NCBI RefSeq assembly: GCF_013305725.1
Contig: NZ_CP047883.1
Coordinates: 1,715,001-1,779,000 of the forward strand
DNA length: 64,000 nucleotides
Direction: 5' to 3'
Origin: Streptococcus mitis
GTDB lineage: Bacteria; Bacillota; Bacilli; Lactobacillales; Streptococcaceae
Below the pieces are notes generated by a model. That model searched no databases. It had not been told where the DNA came from and saw nothing but the letters and a program-made list of their open reading frames with translations. Shown piece after piece: positions 36,366 to 47,198 of the stretch (position 1 is the stretch's first letter; every line of letters starts with the position of its first letter). The position numbers and the translations under genes are program-made.

Positions 36366-38551
36366 ACAAACAAACTATCCTGCGAATAGCTAAGTATGCA
36401 AGTATCGGCTTCTTAACTGTATTTATCGCAGCTGTTGTCCTAGGCGGAGGGCTTTTTCTCTACTATGTTAGCAAAGCTCCATCTCTGTCCGAAAGTAAAC
36501 TAGTCGCTACAACTTCAAGTAAGATATACGATAACAAAGACGAACTGATTGCCGATCTTGGAGCAGAACGTCGTGTCAATGCACAATCAAATGAAATTCC
36601 AACGGAATTAGTTAATGCTATTATTTCCATTGAAGACCATCGTTTCTTTAATCACCGTGGAGTTGATACTATTCGTATTCTTGGGGCAGCATTGAGAAAT
36701 CTCCGAGGTGGAGGGGGACTCCAAGGAGCTTCAACCTTAACTCAGCAATTGATTAAGTTGACTTATTTTTCTACTTCAACTGCTGATCAAACCTTATCAC
36801 GTAAAGCACAGGAGGCTTGGCTAGCGGTTCAACTAGAGCAAAAAGCTACGAAACAAGAAATACTAACCTACTACATTAATAAGGTCTACATGTCAAACGG
36901 TAACTACGGAATGCAAACTGCTGCACAGAACTACTACGGAAAAGATCTTAAAGATTTGAATTTACCGCAGTTAGCACTCCTCGCAGGAATGCCTCAGGCT
37001 CCAAATCAGTATGACCCATACTCTCATCCTGAAGCAGCTCAGGAACGACGTAATCTTGTCCTATCTGAGATGAAGGGTCAAGGATTCATCACAGCAGAGC
37101 AATATGAAAAAGCAATCAACACACCAATTACTGAAGGTCTACAAAGCCTAAAATCCGGTAACAGTTATCCTGCTTACATGGACAATTACCTAAAGGAAGT
37201 AATTGATCAAGTAGAGCAAGAAACTGGCTACAACCTTCTAACTACCGGTATGGAAGTATACACCAATGTTGACACCGAGGTTCAACAACGTCTCTGGGAT
37301 ATTTACAATACTGATGAATACGTTAATTATCCTGATGATGAACTCCAAGTAGCTTCAACTATCGTAGATGTAACAAATGGTAAAGTCATTGCTCAGTTAG
37401 GTTCTCGTCACCAATCAAGTAATGTATCTTTCGGAATCAACCAAGCCGTTGAAACCAATCGTGACTGGGGTTCTACTATGAAACCAATCACCGACTATGC
37501 TCCTGCCTTAGAATACGGTATCTACGATTCAACTGCTTCAATTGTTCACGATGTTCCTTATAACTATCCTGGAACAGATACACCTGTTTACAACTGGGAT
37601 AAAGGTTACTTCGGAAATATTACTATCCAGTATGCTCTTCAACAATCACGTAATGTCACAGCGGTTGAAACTCTTAATAAGGTTGGTTTAGATAAAGCAA
37701 AAACCTTCCTAAACGGACTCGGTATTGATTATCCAAGTCTGCACTATGCGAATGCTATCTCTAGTAATACAACTGAATCCAACAAACAGTACGGAGCAAG
37801 TAGTGAGAAAATGGCAGCTGCCTACGCAGCTTTTGCAAATGGTGGTATCTACCATAAACCAATGTATGTTAACAAGGTTGTCTTTAGTGACGGCAGCTCA
37901 AAAGAATTTTCTGACCCTGGCACTCGGGCTATGAAAGAGACGACTGCCTATATGATGACAGAAATGATGAAAACTGTTTTAGCATACGGAACAGGTCGTG
38001 GTGCCTATCTTCCATGGCTACCTCAAGCTGGTAAAACTGGTACATCAAATTATACAGATGAAGAAATTGAGAAATATATCAAAAACTCAGGCTATGTTGC
38101 ACCAGATGAAATGTTTGTCGGCTATACTCGTAAATATTCGATGGCTATATGGACGGGTTACTCAAATCGTCTTACTCCTATTGTTGGTGATGGCTTCTAT
38201 GTTGCAGCCAAGGTTTACCGCTCAATGATGACTTATCTTTCTGAAGATAATCATCCTGGAGATTGGACTATGCCTGAGGGCTTATATCGAAGTGGCGAAT
38301 ATGTCTTTAAGAACGGTGCTCGTCCTACATGGACTGCTCCTTCTACTCAACAAAGTTCTACACCCGCTCCTGCGAGTCAAGCTCCAGAAACCTCAACCTC
38401 TCAGTCAAGTGTAACGACACCAAACTCAAACGTAAATCCAAATGCAAATACAGCTACTCCCAATGCTGGAACCAATGAGAATACGGTAACACAACAACCA
38501 AGTACCAATCAAGGTCAGCCTAACCAAAATCCTCAGCCAGCTCAACAATAA
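36362..38551 (+). CDS. pbp1A: Penicillin-binding protein 1A (bifunctional)
   Basis: Class A PBP with peptidoglycan glycosyltransferase and transpeptidase activity. The 729-residue protein has one N-terminal membrane span (about 15-37), glycosyltransferase Glu91 in SIEDHRFF, and the transpeptidase motifs STMK at 371-374, SRN near 433-435 and KTGT near 557. STMK keeps Thr at its second position, unlike many strongly penicillin-resistant alleles. One extra residue in [13 protein letters not shown] shifts numbering by one from pneumococcal R6 (STMK 370). The region equivalent to R6 TSQF reads NSGY and the C-terminal Ser/Thr/Gln/Asn tail differs, a commensal-type or mosaic allele. Confidence 0.96.
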   Translation: MNKQTILRIAKYASIGFLTVFIAAVVLGGGLFLYYVSKAPSLSESKLVATTSSKIYDNKDELIADLGAERRVNAQSNEIPTELVNAIISIEDHRFFNHRGVDTIRILGAALRNLRGGGGLQGASTLTQQLIKLTYFSTSTADQTLSRKAQEAWLAVQLEQKATKQEILTYYINKVYMSNGNYGMQTAAQNYYGKDLKDLNLPQLALLAGMPQAPNQYDPYSHPEAAQERRNLVLSEMKGQGFITAEQYEKAINTPITEGLQSLKSGNSYPAYMDNYLKEVIDQVEQETGYNLLTTGMEVYTNVDTEVQQRLWDIYNTDEYVNYPDDELQVASTIVDVTNGKVIAQLGSRHQSSNVSFGINQAVETNRDWGSTMKPITDYAPALEYGIYDSTASIVHDVPYNYPGTDTPVYNWDKGYFGNITIQYALQQSRNVTAVETLNKVGLDKAKTFLNGLGIDYPSLHYANAISSNTTESNKQYGASSEKMAAAYAAFANGGIYHKPMYVNKVVFSDGSSKEFSDPGTRAMKETTAYMMTEMMKTVLAYGTGRGAYLPWLPQAGKTGTSNYTDEEIEKYIKNSGYVAPDEMFVGYTRKYSMAIWTGYSNRLTPIVGDGFYVAAKVYRSMMTYLSEDNHPGDWTMPEGLYRSGEYVFKNGARPTWTAPSTQQSSTPAPASQAPETSTSQSSVTTPNSNVNPNANTATPNAGTNENTVTQQPSTNQGQPNQNPQPAQQ

Positions 38552-38557
38552 ATTACT

Positions 38558-38580
38558 AACCACCCAAAAATTGGGTGGTT
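38558..38580 (+). terminator. Terminator of recU-pbp1A
   Basis: AACCACCC, loop AAAAATT-like, GGGTGGTT followed by TTT; 7 bases after the pbp1A stop. Confidence 0.85.
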
Positions 38581-38622
38581 TTTCAATCTTTTCTTTGTTA
38601 AATCAAATAATTAGATAAGAAA

Positions 38623-38654
38623 AACCTGAGAAGGCCAATTTTACTTCTCAGGTT
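38623..38654 (-). terminator. Terminator of the GH20-GH84 gene
   Basis: Perfect 10-11 base stem AACCTGAGAAG / CTTCTCAGGTT followed by TTTTTC on the minus strand, 65 bases past the stop codon. Confidence 0.85.
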
Positions 38655-38718
38655 TTTTGTTCTATACACTCCACTGATTTAGAATACTATTAAGAAAGAG
38701 TTTAATTGTCATACACAA

Positions 38719-41700
38719 CTAATCTTTTTTACTTTTTGCTACAAAGATAGCAGATAAGGCTAGTCCAACACTTGCTAAGAAAATAGCTGTTTCTGACTGC
38801 TTTTCACCAGTTTCTGGCAATCTCTTGTCTTCCTTGGCAACTTGAACTGGTGCTTCTGGAGTCTGAGCTTTTTCTAACGAACTTAGTTTAAACTCTGGTT
38901 TTTCTACTGTCGGTGCTGGTTGGTCACCTACGGTTGACAATGGACCTGTATACTCTGGTAGTTCATGTTTCAAGGCCATAACGGAGTTGACTCCACCTTG
39001 GAACTCTGGTTTCTCTACTGTTGGAGTGGCTTGATCGCCTACGGTTGATACCGGACCTGTGTACTCTGGTAGCTCATGTTTCAAGGCCATAACGGAGTTC
39101 ACTCCACCTTGGAACTCTGATTTCTCTACTGTTGGAGCGGCTTGGTCGCCTACGGTTGATACTGGGCCTGTATAAGCTGGTAGTTCATGCTTCAAGGCCA
39201 TAACGGAGTTGACTCCACCCTTGAACTCTGGTTTCTCTACTGTTGGAGCGACTTGGTCGCCTACGGTTGATACTGGGCTTGTATAAGCTGGTAGCTCATG
39301 TTTCAAGGCCATAACGGAGTTGACTCCACCTTGGAACTCAGGCTTCTCAACTGTCGGTGTAGCTTGATCGCCTACGGTTGATACTGGGCCTGTATAAGCT
39401 GGTAGTTCATGTACCAAGGCTTCAACTGCATTCACACCACCTGTAAATTCAGGTACCTCAAGCACTGGTGCTGCTTCTTCACTCTTACTTGATTGAACAG
39501 GTTCTTCTGTCAATTCTTGATAGAAGCTCGCCAATTCATAAAACTCAGCCTTGCCACCTTCCCAGACCAGTTTAACATCTAGAAGAGAACCACCATTTCG
39601 GATAGCAAAGGTTTGGAGACTAGATGTAATGACACCAAGATCTGTCCAACTTTCTTGTCCATCCTTAAGTGTTCTCGCTTGAACTCGTGCTTTCGCTCCT
39701 TCAGGAAGGCTTGAAACGAGACGAAGATGGTTAGCATTGGTTGGTTCTGACAAGTGGTAAACCATTTCACCCTTATCATTTTCCGCCTTGTAACTAGTCA
39801 AGACTTTTCCATCTACAAGATTAGTATAGAAGTTGCCTCGGCTTTCGCCACCGTTTCCTTCTACAGTTGGATCATTGATTGGTTTGACAAATTCGCCATC
39901 ATTGATCACCAATTCTGTAAATCCTACAAAACGAGCATCATAGTCAGCTGTATAGAGGACACGAAGATAGTTTGCTTTGACTGGTGTCGTCAATTCACCC
40001 TCGATGTAACGATTTCCTGGCATCTTAGAATCATGTGTCCAACCATCTGTCAATGAATCATCGTGTGGACTATTGGCTACACCATCTCCCACTGTCACAA
40101 CATCCGTCCAAGTTTTACCGTCTTGGCTGACTTGGATTTTACCATCACGAAGATAGTTTTGAGTTCCGTCTTGGATGTAAGCTCTGATCTTCTTGATAGT
40201 GCGTTCACTACCAAGTTTCAAGGTTACATGGCCATCTTTATGAGCATAGTCTGAAAACTCAACAAAGTTGTTGTACACACCATCAAACAATTGATCTAGG
40301 TTATTAATCTTACGAACATCATTGCTTCCATATGTTGGATGAATGCCCATAGTTGTTGATTCTAGTGTTGTTGGTTGGACTTCTTTGGTAGTTACTAGGA
40401 GTGAAGTAGATGGAACAGCCTGCTCTTGGTCTGTTTTATTCACAAGACGAACATAACGTACCAAGTGGGTCGCTACAGATCTATCAGTCAATTGGCTAGC
40501 TGGTGTCCATTCTTGAGCATTTGCAGAGTACTCAAGGCTAAGAGCTGGATTTGTTTGACCTTGGAGTTGGATGCTCTTGACTTGATGGATTCGGTCAAAT
40601 TTCATACCTAGATAGCTATGAGCAGGAAGTTTAGTTCCAGCTGGAATTTGAAGCTCGTAACTGCCCAAGCTATCCACTACTGGTGTTTCCTTCAAGGCAT
40701 CCACGTTGGTGTCTGTTAAATCGCTATTTCCAGAACGTGTCTCAACAGAGAAGTCTTGGATACGCCACCAAAGGTCACTTGCCTTGGTATTACGTACTCG
40801 GATGTAACGAGCATTGATAGCTCTAGTCACTTCCTTAGTTTGTTCTCCTGATAGGCGATCTAACTCTTGCCATGCAGATCCATCTGTAGAGTACTCAAGT
40901 ACACCTGCGGCAAGTTTATCGCCAGTTCCTTGGCGAAGACGAACTTTAGTGACTGACTTGACTTCACCTAGGTCAAGTTGTGCCCAGGCATCTACTGGAG
41001 TCGTATTGCTGCCATCAGCATTTGCCATCATAGCTTCTGTATTATCTTTACCATCAGTAATTTGACTTGCTGATGTTCTCAATTTATAAACTAGATTTGA
41101 GCTGAGGCTAATTGTAGCAGTTTGTTGTTTACGAGCGTTCTCTACTGGACGATTTACTGCAATCTCGCGAACTGCAAACCAGGTGTCATCACGATCTTCT
41201 GTAGCAATCATACGTACTGCTTTAGCTTTGATGTTAAGATTCTCAAACTGAACAAGTGACTCATTACCAACATAAGTTGGTTCTTTCAAACTTACCCAGT
41301 TATCATTTTCATCCAAATACTGAACTTCAGCCTTGCTAAATGTATCACTTGGATTTGCCTGAGTTCCCATAGCAAAGGTCAAGGTTTGGATATCTACCGG
41401 TTTGTTGAACTTCATACCAATATAATCACCTGTCTTGATACTATTTGGTGATTTAATCAAAGCATGAGTTGCCAAGTCACCATCCGTTACTTCTGCCAAA
41501 CCACCTTCTACACCTGTTCGATTAGTAATAAAGGTGCTGATGATTTGGTCAGGGTGCAAGACTTTTTGAACTTCAGACGCTAGGACTTCCTTCAAAGATA
41601 GGATAAATGGACGGATATGTTGAACACCCAATTCAGCCTTTTCAAGATGGTCTACATAATGGAAGGTATGAGTTTGAGACTGTTCATACAATTTCAAACC

Positions 41701-44700
41701 TTTATAGTAGCTATCCCAAAGTTTGGCTGCATCATTTGTAGCCATAGCCTCTGTTCCTGTTAGGAAGGCATCAAGGGCATTCATTTGGTCGATTGCATTA
41801 TCCAACCAATAGTGGATCTGTGCAACCATCTTTTGATCACCTGATGCTTTATAAAGTTCAGCTGCTTCTTTAATCTTGGCAAATTCTGCACGCAAGGTTG
41901 CACGTTCTGCAGTTACATCCTGACCCGCTTTGAGCTTAGTCATGAAGTCTGTCAATTTTGGAGCTAATTCAACTGATTCTTCTAGTTTAACAACACGACC
42001 GTCCATATTTTGGTTGATCATGTGCTTACCAAGTTCGCGGAAGGCTGCTGATACCTTGCTATCTTCAAAATGACCATTTTCAACAAAGTTGAAGGCAATG
42101 TCATTGAGTTTCTTAGCTTCTTCTTCTGATTTCCACTGTTTCCATGTATATTGAGCTCCAGCAAAGAGGGCAATCTTAGATGGTTCAGACTGTTGCATTG
42201 GATTCAACATGATACCAGACAGCAAGCTTGGATCTACATTCGGATGAAGGAATTTCTCACCACCACCTAGAATCAAGTGTTGTTTAGAGTTATCTGTAAC
42301 TGGCCAGTTCACCCAAAGTGATACTGGACGATAAGTTTTACCACCTGCAGTTAGATTGTTCTTGAGAGTTGATAAGAAACCTTCAGAAACTTCACCCCAA
42401 ATCTTACCACCCGTCAAGGTCATAGATGTTGAACTTGGGAGATTTTCATTTAGAGATTTCAACTCTGCTTCACGCCCATTACCCCAATACTGACCTGGAA
42501 CAAAGATCATTTCTTTGCGAAGACCGCTATAAGTTCCTTGCATTTCTGTCAACCAGTTGGTCATATCCTGCATCAAGCGGTTGTAGCTATTATAGCCTCC
42601 AACTGGGCTTGGGGCATCATCGGCTAGAATACCAAATTCACGGACACCCACTTTCATCAACTGAGTAAATTTGGCCTTGATGGTTGCCAAATCTTCTTGG
42701 TAATGCGCTTCATTACCAAAGCGGATACGGTTGTTCATGAATGGATGAATGGTCCAGACATAGCGAGTTTTACTTTGATTTCCGACGCGAGCAAGTTCAC
42801 GAATTTCAGCTAGTTTTTCTTCTGGGTAAAGTTCACGCCATTTCTTGTTGTGGTATGGATCATCTTTTGGTGCGAAGAAGTATTGGGTCAATTTCAAATC
42901 GCCACCAAAACGCATGAGTTCAGCACGATCTGCATTAGACCATGGATTTCCATAGTAACCTTCGATGAAACCACGGTTCTTGATTTCAGCGTAATCTTCC
43001 ACTGTCACATTGCGAAGAACTGGAACTTGACTTTCCTTGAGCATGTGTTTCAAGGTTGTCAAACCATAGAAGACCGCATCTGTGTCTTTTCCGACGATGG
43101 AAATTGAGTTGTCCTTGACGGTTAAGGCATAGGCGTCAATCTTGTCAAAGAGACCTGCTGAAACGTTAGATAAGTTTTGTTCTGCTTGTGATCCGCGTCC
43201 ATGTACTCCAAGATAGATATTAGTTGCGCCAGCAACTGCTGATTGACTAGTAGTGTAGGATACTTGATTGTCCTGCAAGACACTCTTCAAGCGATTACGA
43301 GTATAAATATCGAGTTGATCTCCCATTACTAAATTGACTTGCTTACGAAGAGCTGTCACTCCTTCTCCATAAGTCACTTTTTGTGGAGTTGGGAAAACCT
43401 TGTACTCTTTCTTGAGATAATCTGCGCTCTTGCTGGCAGCTGCAATACTATCTTCGCTAGCTGGTTTGCTTGCTGTGAATTGATCCGCAAGTTCAACTGT
43501 TCCATCACCTGTTTGCTCGACTTTTGGAGTTTCAGGTGTAGATGGTTGTTCTGGTTCTGGTGTCTCTTGTCCCTCTTTGATAGGTTTCAATAGATGAACT
43601 TCAGCTGCACTTGCAAAGCCCCCAACACCTGCTAGAACTTTCAACTCAACCTTGTTAGTCTGAACAGGAGCAAAGTTGACTGTTTTTTCTTGGGTATTGT
43701 TGTCCCAGTTTCCTTCTGAAACCTTGACCATTTGGCCATCTTTTTGTGCATAGATCTCGTAGCGAGTCACGACTCCATTTCCACCACCTGGACGTGGGAG
43801 ATAAGTCAAACCATTGACTTTTTCTGCTTCTTTCAAAGTCATAGAAAGAGTGTACGGAGCAGTATCACCAGTCCATTTAGTATGCCAGAAGGTGTTTGGA
43901 TCATTGTCAAAGGCTTTTTCAACAGTGCCTTCAGTCGCTGTTCCTGGTGTTTCTTGACTAGTTGCAGAAACTGTGAAATGATCTGTTGGAATCAAACGAG
44001 GATTTACAAATGGTTTATCTGACAACTCTGCACTATGTAAAATTCCTTTGAATCCACCGATGCTTTCAAGCGGTAGAACCAAGCTATTGTGAGCAAAGCG
44101 AGGGTGATCTGGATTTGCGATACGTTCAATCTTCTCACCATCCACATAGAATTCCGTTGATTGTGGTTTAGTCACAATAGAGATTTGATAACGTTTGTTC
44201 TTTTCAAGTTTTTTCTTGAACTGGATATGGAACTGTTCAAATTGATAAGCAAGATAGCCGTCTTTATCAGCTAGATAGATACGGTTGTCTCCACTTGTTG
44301 AGAAGGTTTGTTCACCGTCTCCAGTGACAGTTACATCAAACTTCAAGACATGACTTGGACCAACATCACCAGCTAAGCCTTCAATACTACTGTCTTTGTC
44401 AAATGCTAAACCTTGATCAGATGCTTTTACTTTCTTACTTGCATAGTTTTTCACAGTTTCAGAATTGATAGTAAACAAATCACTTTGATCAATCGCTCTG
44501 TCAGGATTTGACTGTGGCGCATAAGGGCTCGCTGGTAGGATACGTTCTGCAAATGTCGATGCCGCACGGTCAGATCCCCAAGTACGTTCTGCAGTTGTTT
44601 GCATGCTCTTGAAGAAGCGTTTAAAGATATCATAAGATGTCAAACCTGTCTCATGAAGGTCGATATTGTCATTCCAAACTGCGTGGCCACCACCAATTAT

Positions 44701-47166
44701 ATTTGGATTTGATGCTTCTAGAAGTAGGCCATGACCAGTTCTGAAATCGTTTGGTGTCCAACCATTATATTGAGTTTCATAGTTAGCATAATCACCATAA
44801 GCAGCTTGACGATTATCTCCATTCGGAACGCTATATGTTGGGATATCTGTGATATTAATAATCTTAGCTCCTTGAGCAATAGCTTCTTTTGGTTGCTGCC
44901 AGCCAATACTCCAGATATCAACTTCTACATCTTTCCAATCAACCGCTGTTTTACCTCGTTTCGCACTGAGCGATCCCCAAATACGAGGTGTATAGCCTTT
45001 CCCTTTAATGTATTTAATAAGGTCATTGACATAACGACGATAGCTTTCTCTACTTCCGTAGTATTCATCCGTTCCGATATGAACAGTAGATACCCCATGA
45101 AGTGGTGCATCTGGACCATCAAGAAGTTTGTCATAAACTGATTTGACAAAAGCCAGCGTTTCATCGTATTTATTATCTAGATCGAGCATAGCTACGCGCT
45201 CTACGTTATGTTTACCTCTGTAATCGCTCAGGCTACCTTGATACATGAGGTCAGGGCGAACTTTGACAAATGACAGAGCATGACCTGGTGTGTCAATTTC
45301 TGGAACTAGATTGATATGCAAGGCCTTAGCAAGTTTAATCAGATTTTGCATCTCTTCTTTAGTATAGTGCTCATCTGATGTTAATTTTTGACCATTCTTA
45401 CCGACAATATCTGTCTCTACACGGAAACCTGTCTTAGCATGTTCTAGAACATACTTAAGCTCTTCTTCTTGTGTTAGGTTCTTACCTGCCAAGTGTTCCT
45501 TTAGGAAGATATAGTTATCGTTGAGGTGCAACTGCAAGTCGTTCATCTTGTAGTAAGCCATGTTGAGCATGATGTCTACAAGGGTGTCATAAGGGATAAA
45601 TTTACGACCTGTATCTAGCATAAAGCCACGGTGGCTGAAGCTTGGGAAATCACGAATTTCTCCATTTTGGAGATTGCTTTCCCCCATTTGAAGAAGAGTA
45701 CGAGTAGCATAGAAGGCTCCTGTGTTCGTTGCAGCTTCGATGGTAATGACACCATCTTGAATCATGATGCCATAACCTTCCTTACCATAACCCTTATTTT
45801 CAACCTTTTTAAACTCGATTCGTTTTTGAGCCTGCTTGTCACCTGTCGCAAGTTCCAATCCACGGCTTGCAAGGTCTGACTGGTAGAAGGTTGCTACCTG
45901 ATTAAAGCCTGAATCTCCTGTCGCAAGAACTGTATCTGACGTGATAGAAGATTGACCTTCTTTTCCATACCATTGTTGAACAGCTGGTGCTACTTTTGGT
46001 TTGACACCCACACCTTCGTCCTGATGTAGCCCCTTGATGACTACTTCAAATTCTTTAGTAAAAGTATGTGAATCTTTAATTTGCTCTACCATAACCTTAA
46101 CGCGTTGATCAGTTAGAGGCTTATAAATGTGATTTTGAAGGTCAATCACACCTTGTTTGTTGCTACCGATAAGACTGACTTTTCCTGGTAGAGTTGGCAA
46201 GACAAGAGACTGTCCATCTTTAGCTATAGTCAATTCTGTAACCTGACGGATATCCGTTATCTTACTTGTATCAGGAATATTCGAATAAGCTCGAATTTCT
46301 TGAATACCAACATTTCTCCAGCCCATTGTGCCCGCTTGGTAGTCATTGATTTCTAACTTGAGATATTTAGCTTGAATACTATTGGCTAAGTCAACTTTCT
46401 CATCTAAAACAGGTTCTCCAGTCTTGGTATGAGCTAGCTTCCATTGTTTTTCTCCACTAGCATTTACATCATCTTGACCTGCATAGTAGAGGCTCCATGA
46501 TTTGATATTAGGGTCATTTTGCCCATTGCGAACACGACGATCCCAATCAATTTCCACATGTCTAATAAGTGTAGTCTTGGGAAGAGTTAATTCGAAAGTT
46601 GGTTTGTTAATATTTGGATTTGTTGCCCAACGAGTATCAGGATCCCCATCTACTGCCTTGTCAGCAGTAAAAGGAGTACCAGTTTCTGAGTCGTTTGCTT
46701 GGACAGTGACACCTTCTAAGTGGTTACGATCTTCTCTATCTTCCATTTGCTTTTCAACTGGTTTGATTGTAGGTGTAGCTGGTTCTACAGGTTTAGAATC
46801 TGCTTTTGGTGTTTCAACCGGCTTCAGAGTCTCAGCTGGTTTGGGAGCTGTTGGAGTTGTTGCTGGGCTTGTTTCTTCAGTTGCTGCAGGACTTGTTCCT
46901 GCAGTATTTTCATGATTTTCTTCATGACCTGTATCTGCCGTTGCCTCTGATTCAGCTTTCTTTAAAACAGCTGCTAAATCGTCCGGCAACTTATCTAGGG
47001 GCTGAGCTTGTGTGATAGTTCCTTCTTTCTCAGGTGTTCCACCTGTCTCAGCAGCCTGCACTACATTTGCACCAAAGATACTAGCACCGATCATTACAGA
47101 GGCTGCACCAATTGCAAATTTTCGAATACTATAGTGACAGCGTCTTTCAAAAAAATGTCTATCCAT
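38719..47166 (-). CDS. Giant LPxTG surface glycosidase with GH20 and GH84 catalytic modules
   Basis: A 2815-residue wall-anchored exo-hexosaminidase. Domains in order (residues from the ATG at 47166): YSIRK signal (about 1-38); F5/8-type lectin domain (150-300); GH20 beta-hexosaminidase (390-870) with catalytic Asp700-Glu701 in HIGTDEYYG; a LamG-like domain (905-1050); F5/8 domain (1060-1195); GH84 beta-N-acetylglucosaminidase (1255-1870) with the catalytic Asp1516-Asp1517 pair in GILADDAPS; two or three more F5/8 domains (1880-2430); five 37-residue repeats (2570-2754); LPETG at 2783-2787. An ATG eight codons earlier exists, but AAAGGAATAGG and similarity to the GH101 start ([10 protein letters not shown]) favour 47166. 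Both active sites look intact. Predicted to trim terminal GlcNAc or GalNAc from host glycans. Confidence 0.93.
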   Translation of the reverse strand: MDRHFFERRCHYSIRKFAIGAASVMIGASIFGANVVQAAETGGTPEKEGTITQAQPLDKLPDDLAAVLKKAESEATADTGHEENHENTAGTSPAATEETSPATTPTAPKPAETLKPVETPKADSKPVEPATPTIKPVEKQMEDREDRNHLEGVTVQANDSETGTPFTADKAVDGDPDTRWATNPNINKPTFELTLPKTTLIRHVEIDWDRRVRNGQNDPNIKSWSLYYAGQDDVNASGEKQWKLAHTKTGEPVLDEKVDLANSIQAKYLKLEINDYQAGTMGWRNVGIQEIRAYSNIPDTSKITDIRQVTELTIAKDGQSLVLPTLPGKVSLIGSNKQGVIDLQNHIYKPLTDQRVKVMVEQIKDSHTFTKEFEVVIKGLHQDEGVGVKPKVAPAVQQWYGKEGQSSITSDTVLATGDSGFNQVATFYQSDLASRGLELATGDKQAQKRIEFKKVENKGYGKEGYGIMIQDGVITIEAATNTGAFYATRTLLQMGESNLQNGEIRDFPSFSHRGFMLDTGRKFIPYDTLVDIMLNMAYYKMNDLQLHLNDNYIFLKEHLAGKNLTQEEELKYVLEHAKTGFRVETDIVGKNGQKLTSDEHYTKEEMQNLIKLAKALHINLVPEIDTPGHALSFVKVRPDLMYQGSLSDYRGKHNVERVAMLDLDNKYDETLAFVKSVYDKLLDGPDAPLHGVSTVHIGTDEYYGSRESYRRYVNDLIKYIKGKGYTPRIWGSLSAKRGKTAVDWKDVEVDIWSIGWQQPKEAIAQGAKIINITDIPTYSVPNGDNRQAAYGDYANYETQYNGWTPNDFRTGHGLLLEASNPNIIGGGHAVWNDNIDLHETGLTSYDIFKRFFKSMQTTAERTWGSDRAASTFAERILPASPYAPQSNPDRAIDQSDLFTINSETVKNYASKKVKASDQGLAFDKDSSIEGLAGDVGPSHVLKFDVTVTGDGEQTFSTSGDNRIYLADKDGYLAYQFEQFHIQFKKKLEKNKRYQISIVTKPQSTEFYVDGEKIERIANPDHPRFAHNSLVLPLESIGGFKGILHSAELSDKPFVNPRLIPTDHFTVSATSQETPGTATEGTVEKAFDNDPNTFWHTKWTGDTAPYTLSMTLKEAEKVNGLTYLPRPGGGNGVVTRYEIYAQKDGQMVKVSEGNWDNNTQEKTVNFAPVQTNKVELKVLAGVGGFASAAEVHLLKPIKEGQETPEPEQPSTPETPKVEQTGDGTVELADQFTASKPASEDSIAAASKSADYLKKEYKVFPTPQKVTYGEGVTALRKQVNLVMGDQLDIYTRNRLKSVLQDNQVSYTTSQSAVAGATNIYLGVHGRGSQAEQNLSNVSAGLFDKIDAYALTVKDNSISIVGKDTDAVFYGLTTLKHMLKESQVPVLRNVTVEDYAEIKNRGFIEGYYGNPWSNADRAELMRFGGDLKLTQYFFAPKDDPYHNKKWRELYPEEKLAEIRELARVGNQSKTRYVWTIHPFMNNRIRFGNEAHYQEDLATIKAKFTQLMKVGVREFGILADDAPSPVGGYNSYNRLMQDMTNWLTEMQGTYSGLRKEMIFVPGQYWGNGREAELKSLNENLPSSTSMTLTGGKIWGEVSEGFLSTLKNNLTAGGKTYRPVSLWVNWPVTDNSKQHLILGGGEKFLHPNVDPSLLSGIMLNPMQQSEPSKIALFAGAQYTWKQWKSEEEAKKLNDIAFNFVENGHFEDSKVSAAFRELGKHMINQNMDGRVVKLEESVELAPKLTDFMTKLKAGQDVTAERATLRAEFAKIKEAAELYKASGDQKMVAQIHYWLDNAIDQMNALDAFLTGTEAMATNDAAKLWDSYYKGLKLYEQSQTHTFHYVDHLEKAELGVQHIRPFILSLKEVLASEVQKVLHPDQIISTFITNRTGVEGGLAEVTDGDLATHALIKSPNSIKTGDYIGMKFNKPVDIQTLTFAMGTQANPSDTFSKAEVQYLDENDNWVSLKEPTYVGNESLVQFENLNIKAKAVRMIATEDRDDTWFAVREIAVNRPVENARKQQTATISLSSNLVYKLRTSASQITDGKDNTEAMMANADGSNTTPVDAWAQLDLGEVKSVTKVRLRQGTGDKLAAGVLEYSTDGSAWQELDRLSGEQTKEVTRAINARYIRVRNTKASDLWWRIQDFSVETRSGNSDLTDTNVDALKETPVVDSLGSYELQIPAGTKLPAHSYLGMKFDRIHQVKSIQLQGQTNPALSLEYSANAQEWTPASQLTDRSVATHLVRYVRLVNKTDQEQAVPSTSLLVTTKEVQPTTLESTTMGIHPTYGSNDVRKINNLDQLFDGVYNNFVEFSDYAHKDGHVTLKLGSERTIKKIRAYIQDGTQNYLRDGKIQVSQDGKTWTDVVTVGDGVANSPHDDSLTDGWTHDSKMPGNRYIEGELTTPVKANYLRVLYTADYDARFVGFTELVINDGEFVKPINDPTVEGNGGESRGNFYTNLVDGKVLTSYKAENDKGEMVYHLSEPTNANHLRLVSSLPEGAKARVQARTLKDGQESWTDLGVITSSLQTFAIRNGGSLLDVKLVWEGGKAEFYELASFYQELTEEPVQSSKSEEAAPVLEVPEFTGGVNAVEALVHELPAYTGPVSTVGDQATPTVEKPEFQGGVNSVMALKHELPAYTSPVSTVGDQVAPTVEKPEFKGGVNSVMALKHELPAYTGPVSTVGDQAAPTVEKSEFQGGVNSVMALKHELPEYTGPVSTVGDQATPTVEKPEFQGGVNSVMALKHELPEYTGPLSTVGDQPAPTVEKPEFKLSSLEKAQTPEAPVQVAKEDKRLPETGEKQSETAIFLASVGLALSAIFVAKSKKD
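38905..39459 (-). repeat. Five 111-base tandem repeats coding wall-spanning segment
   Basis: Five in-frame copies of a 37-residue unit of the type EKPEFQGGVNSVMALKHELP + AYTGPVSTVGDQATPTV. Copies are near-identical at DNA level, which is expected to allow copy-number change by slippage or recombination. The first copy reads [20 protein letters not shown], close to the repeats of the neighbouring GH101 protein. Confidence 0.92.
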
Positions 47167-47198
47167 CTTTATCCTATTCCTTTCATCCACTTATTACA

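Noticed and set aside
38905..39459. Regular 111-base periodicity that resembles a repeat array or CRISPR
   Set aside because: The repeats are in frame, code for protein, have no unique spacers between short repeats, and continue into an LPETG anchor.
46502..46915. 137-codon plus-strand frame inside the GH20-GH84 gene
   Set aside because: Antisense to the Pro/Thr-rich and F5/8 regions; low-complexity reverse reading of a repetitive coding stretch.
47167..47190. Upstream ATG for the GH20-GH84 protein
   Set aside because: The ribosome site AAAGGAATAGG falls inside these eight codons, and the neighbour's N-terminus aligns with the ATG at 47166.
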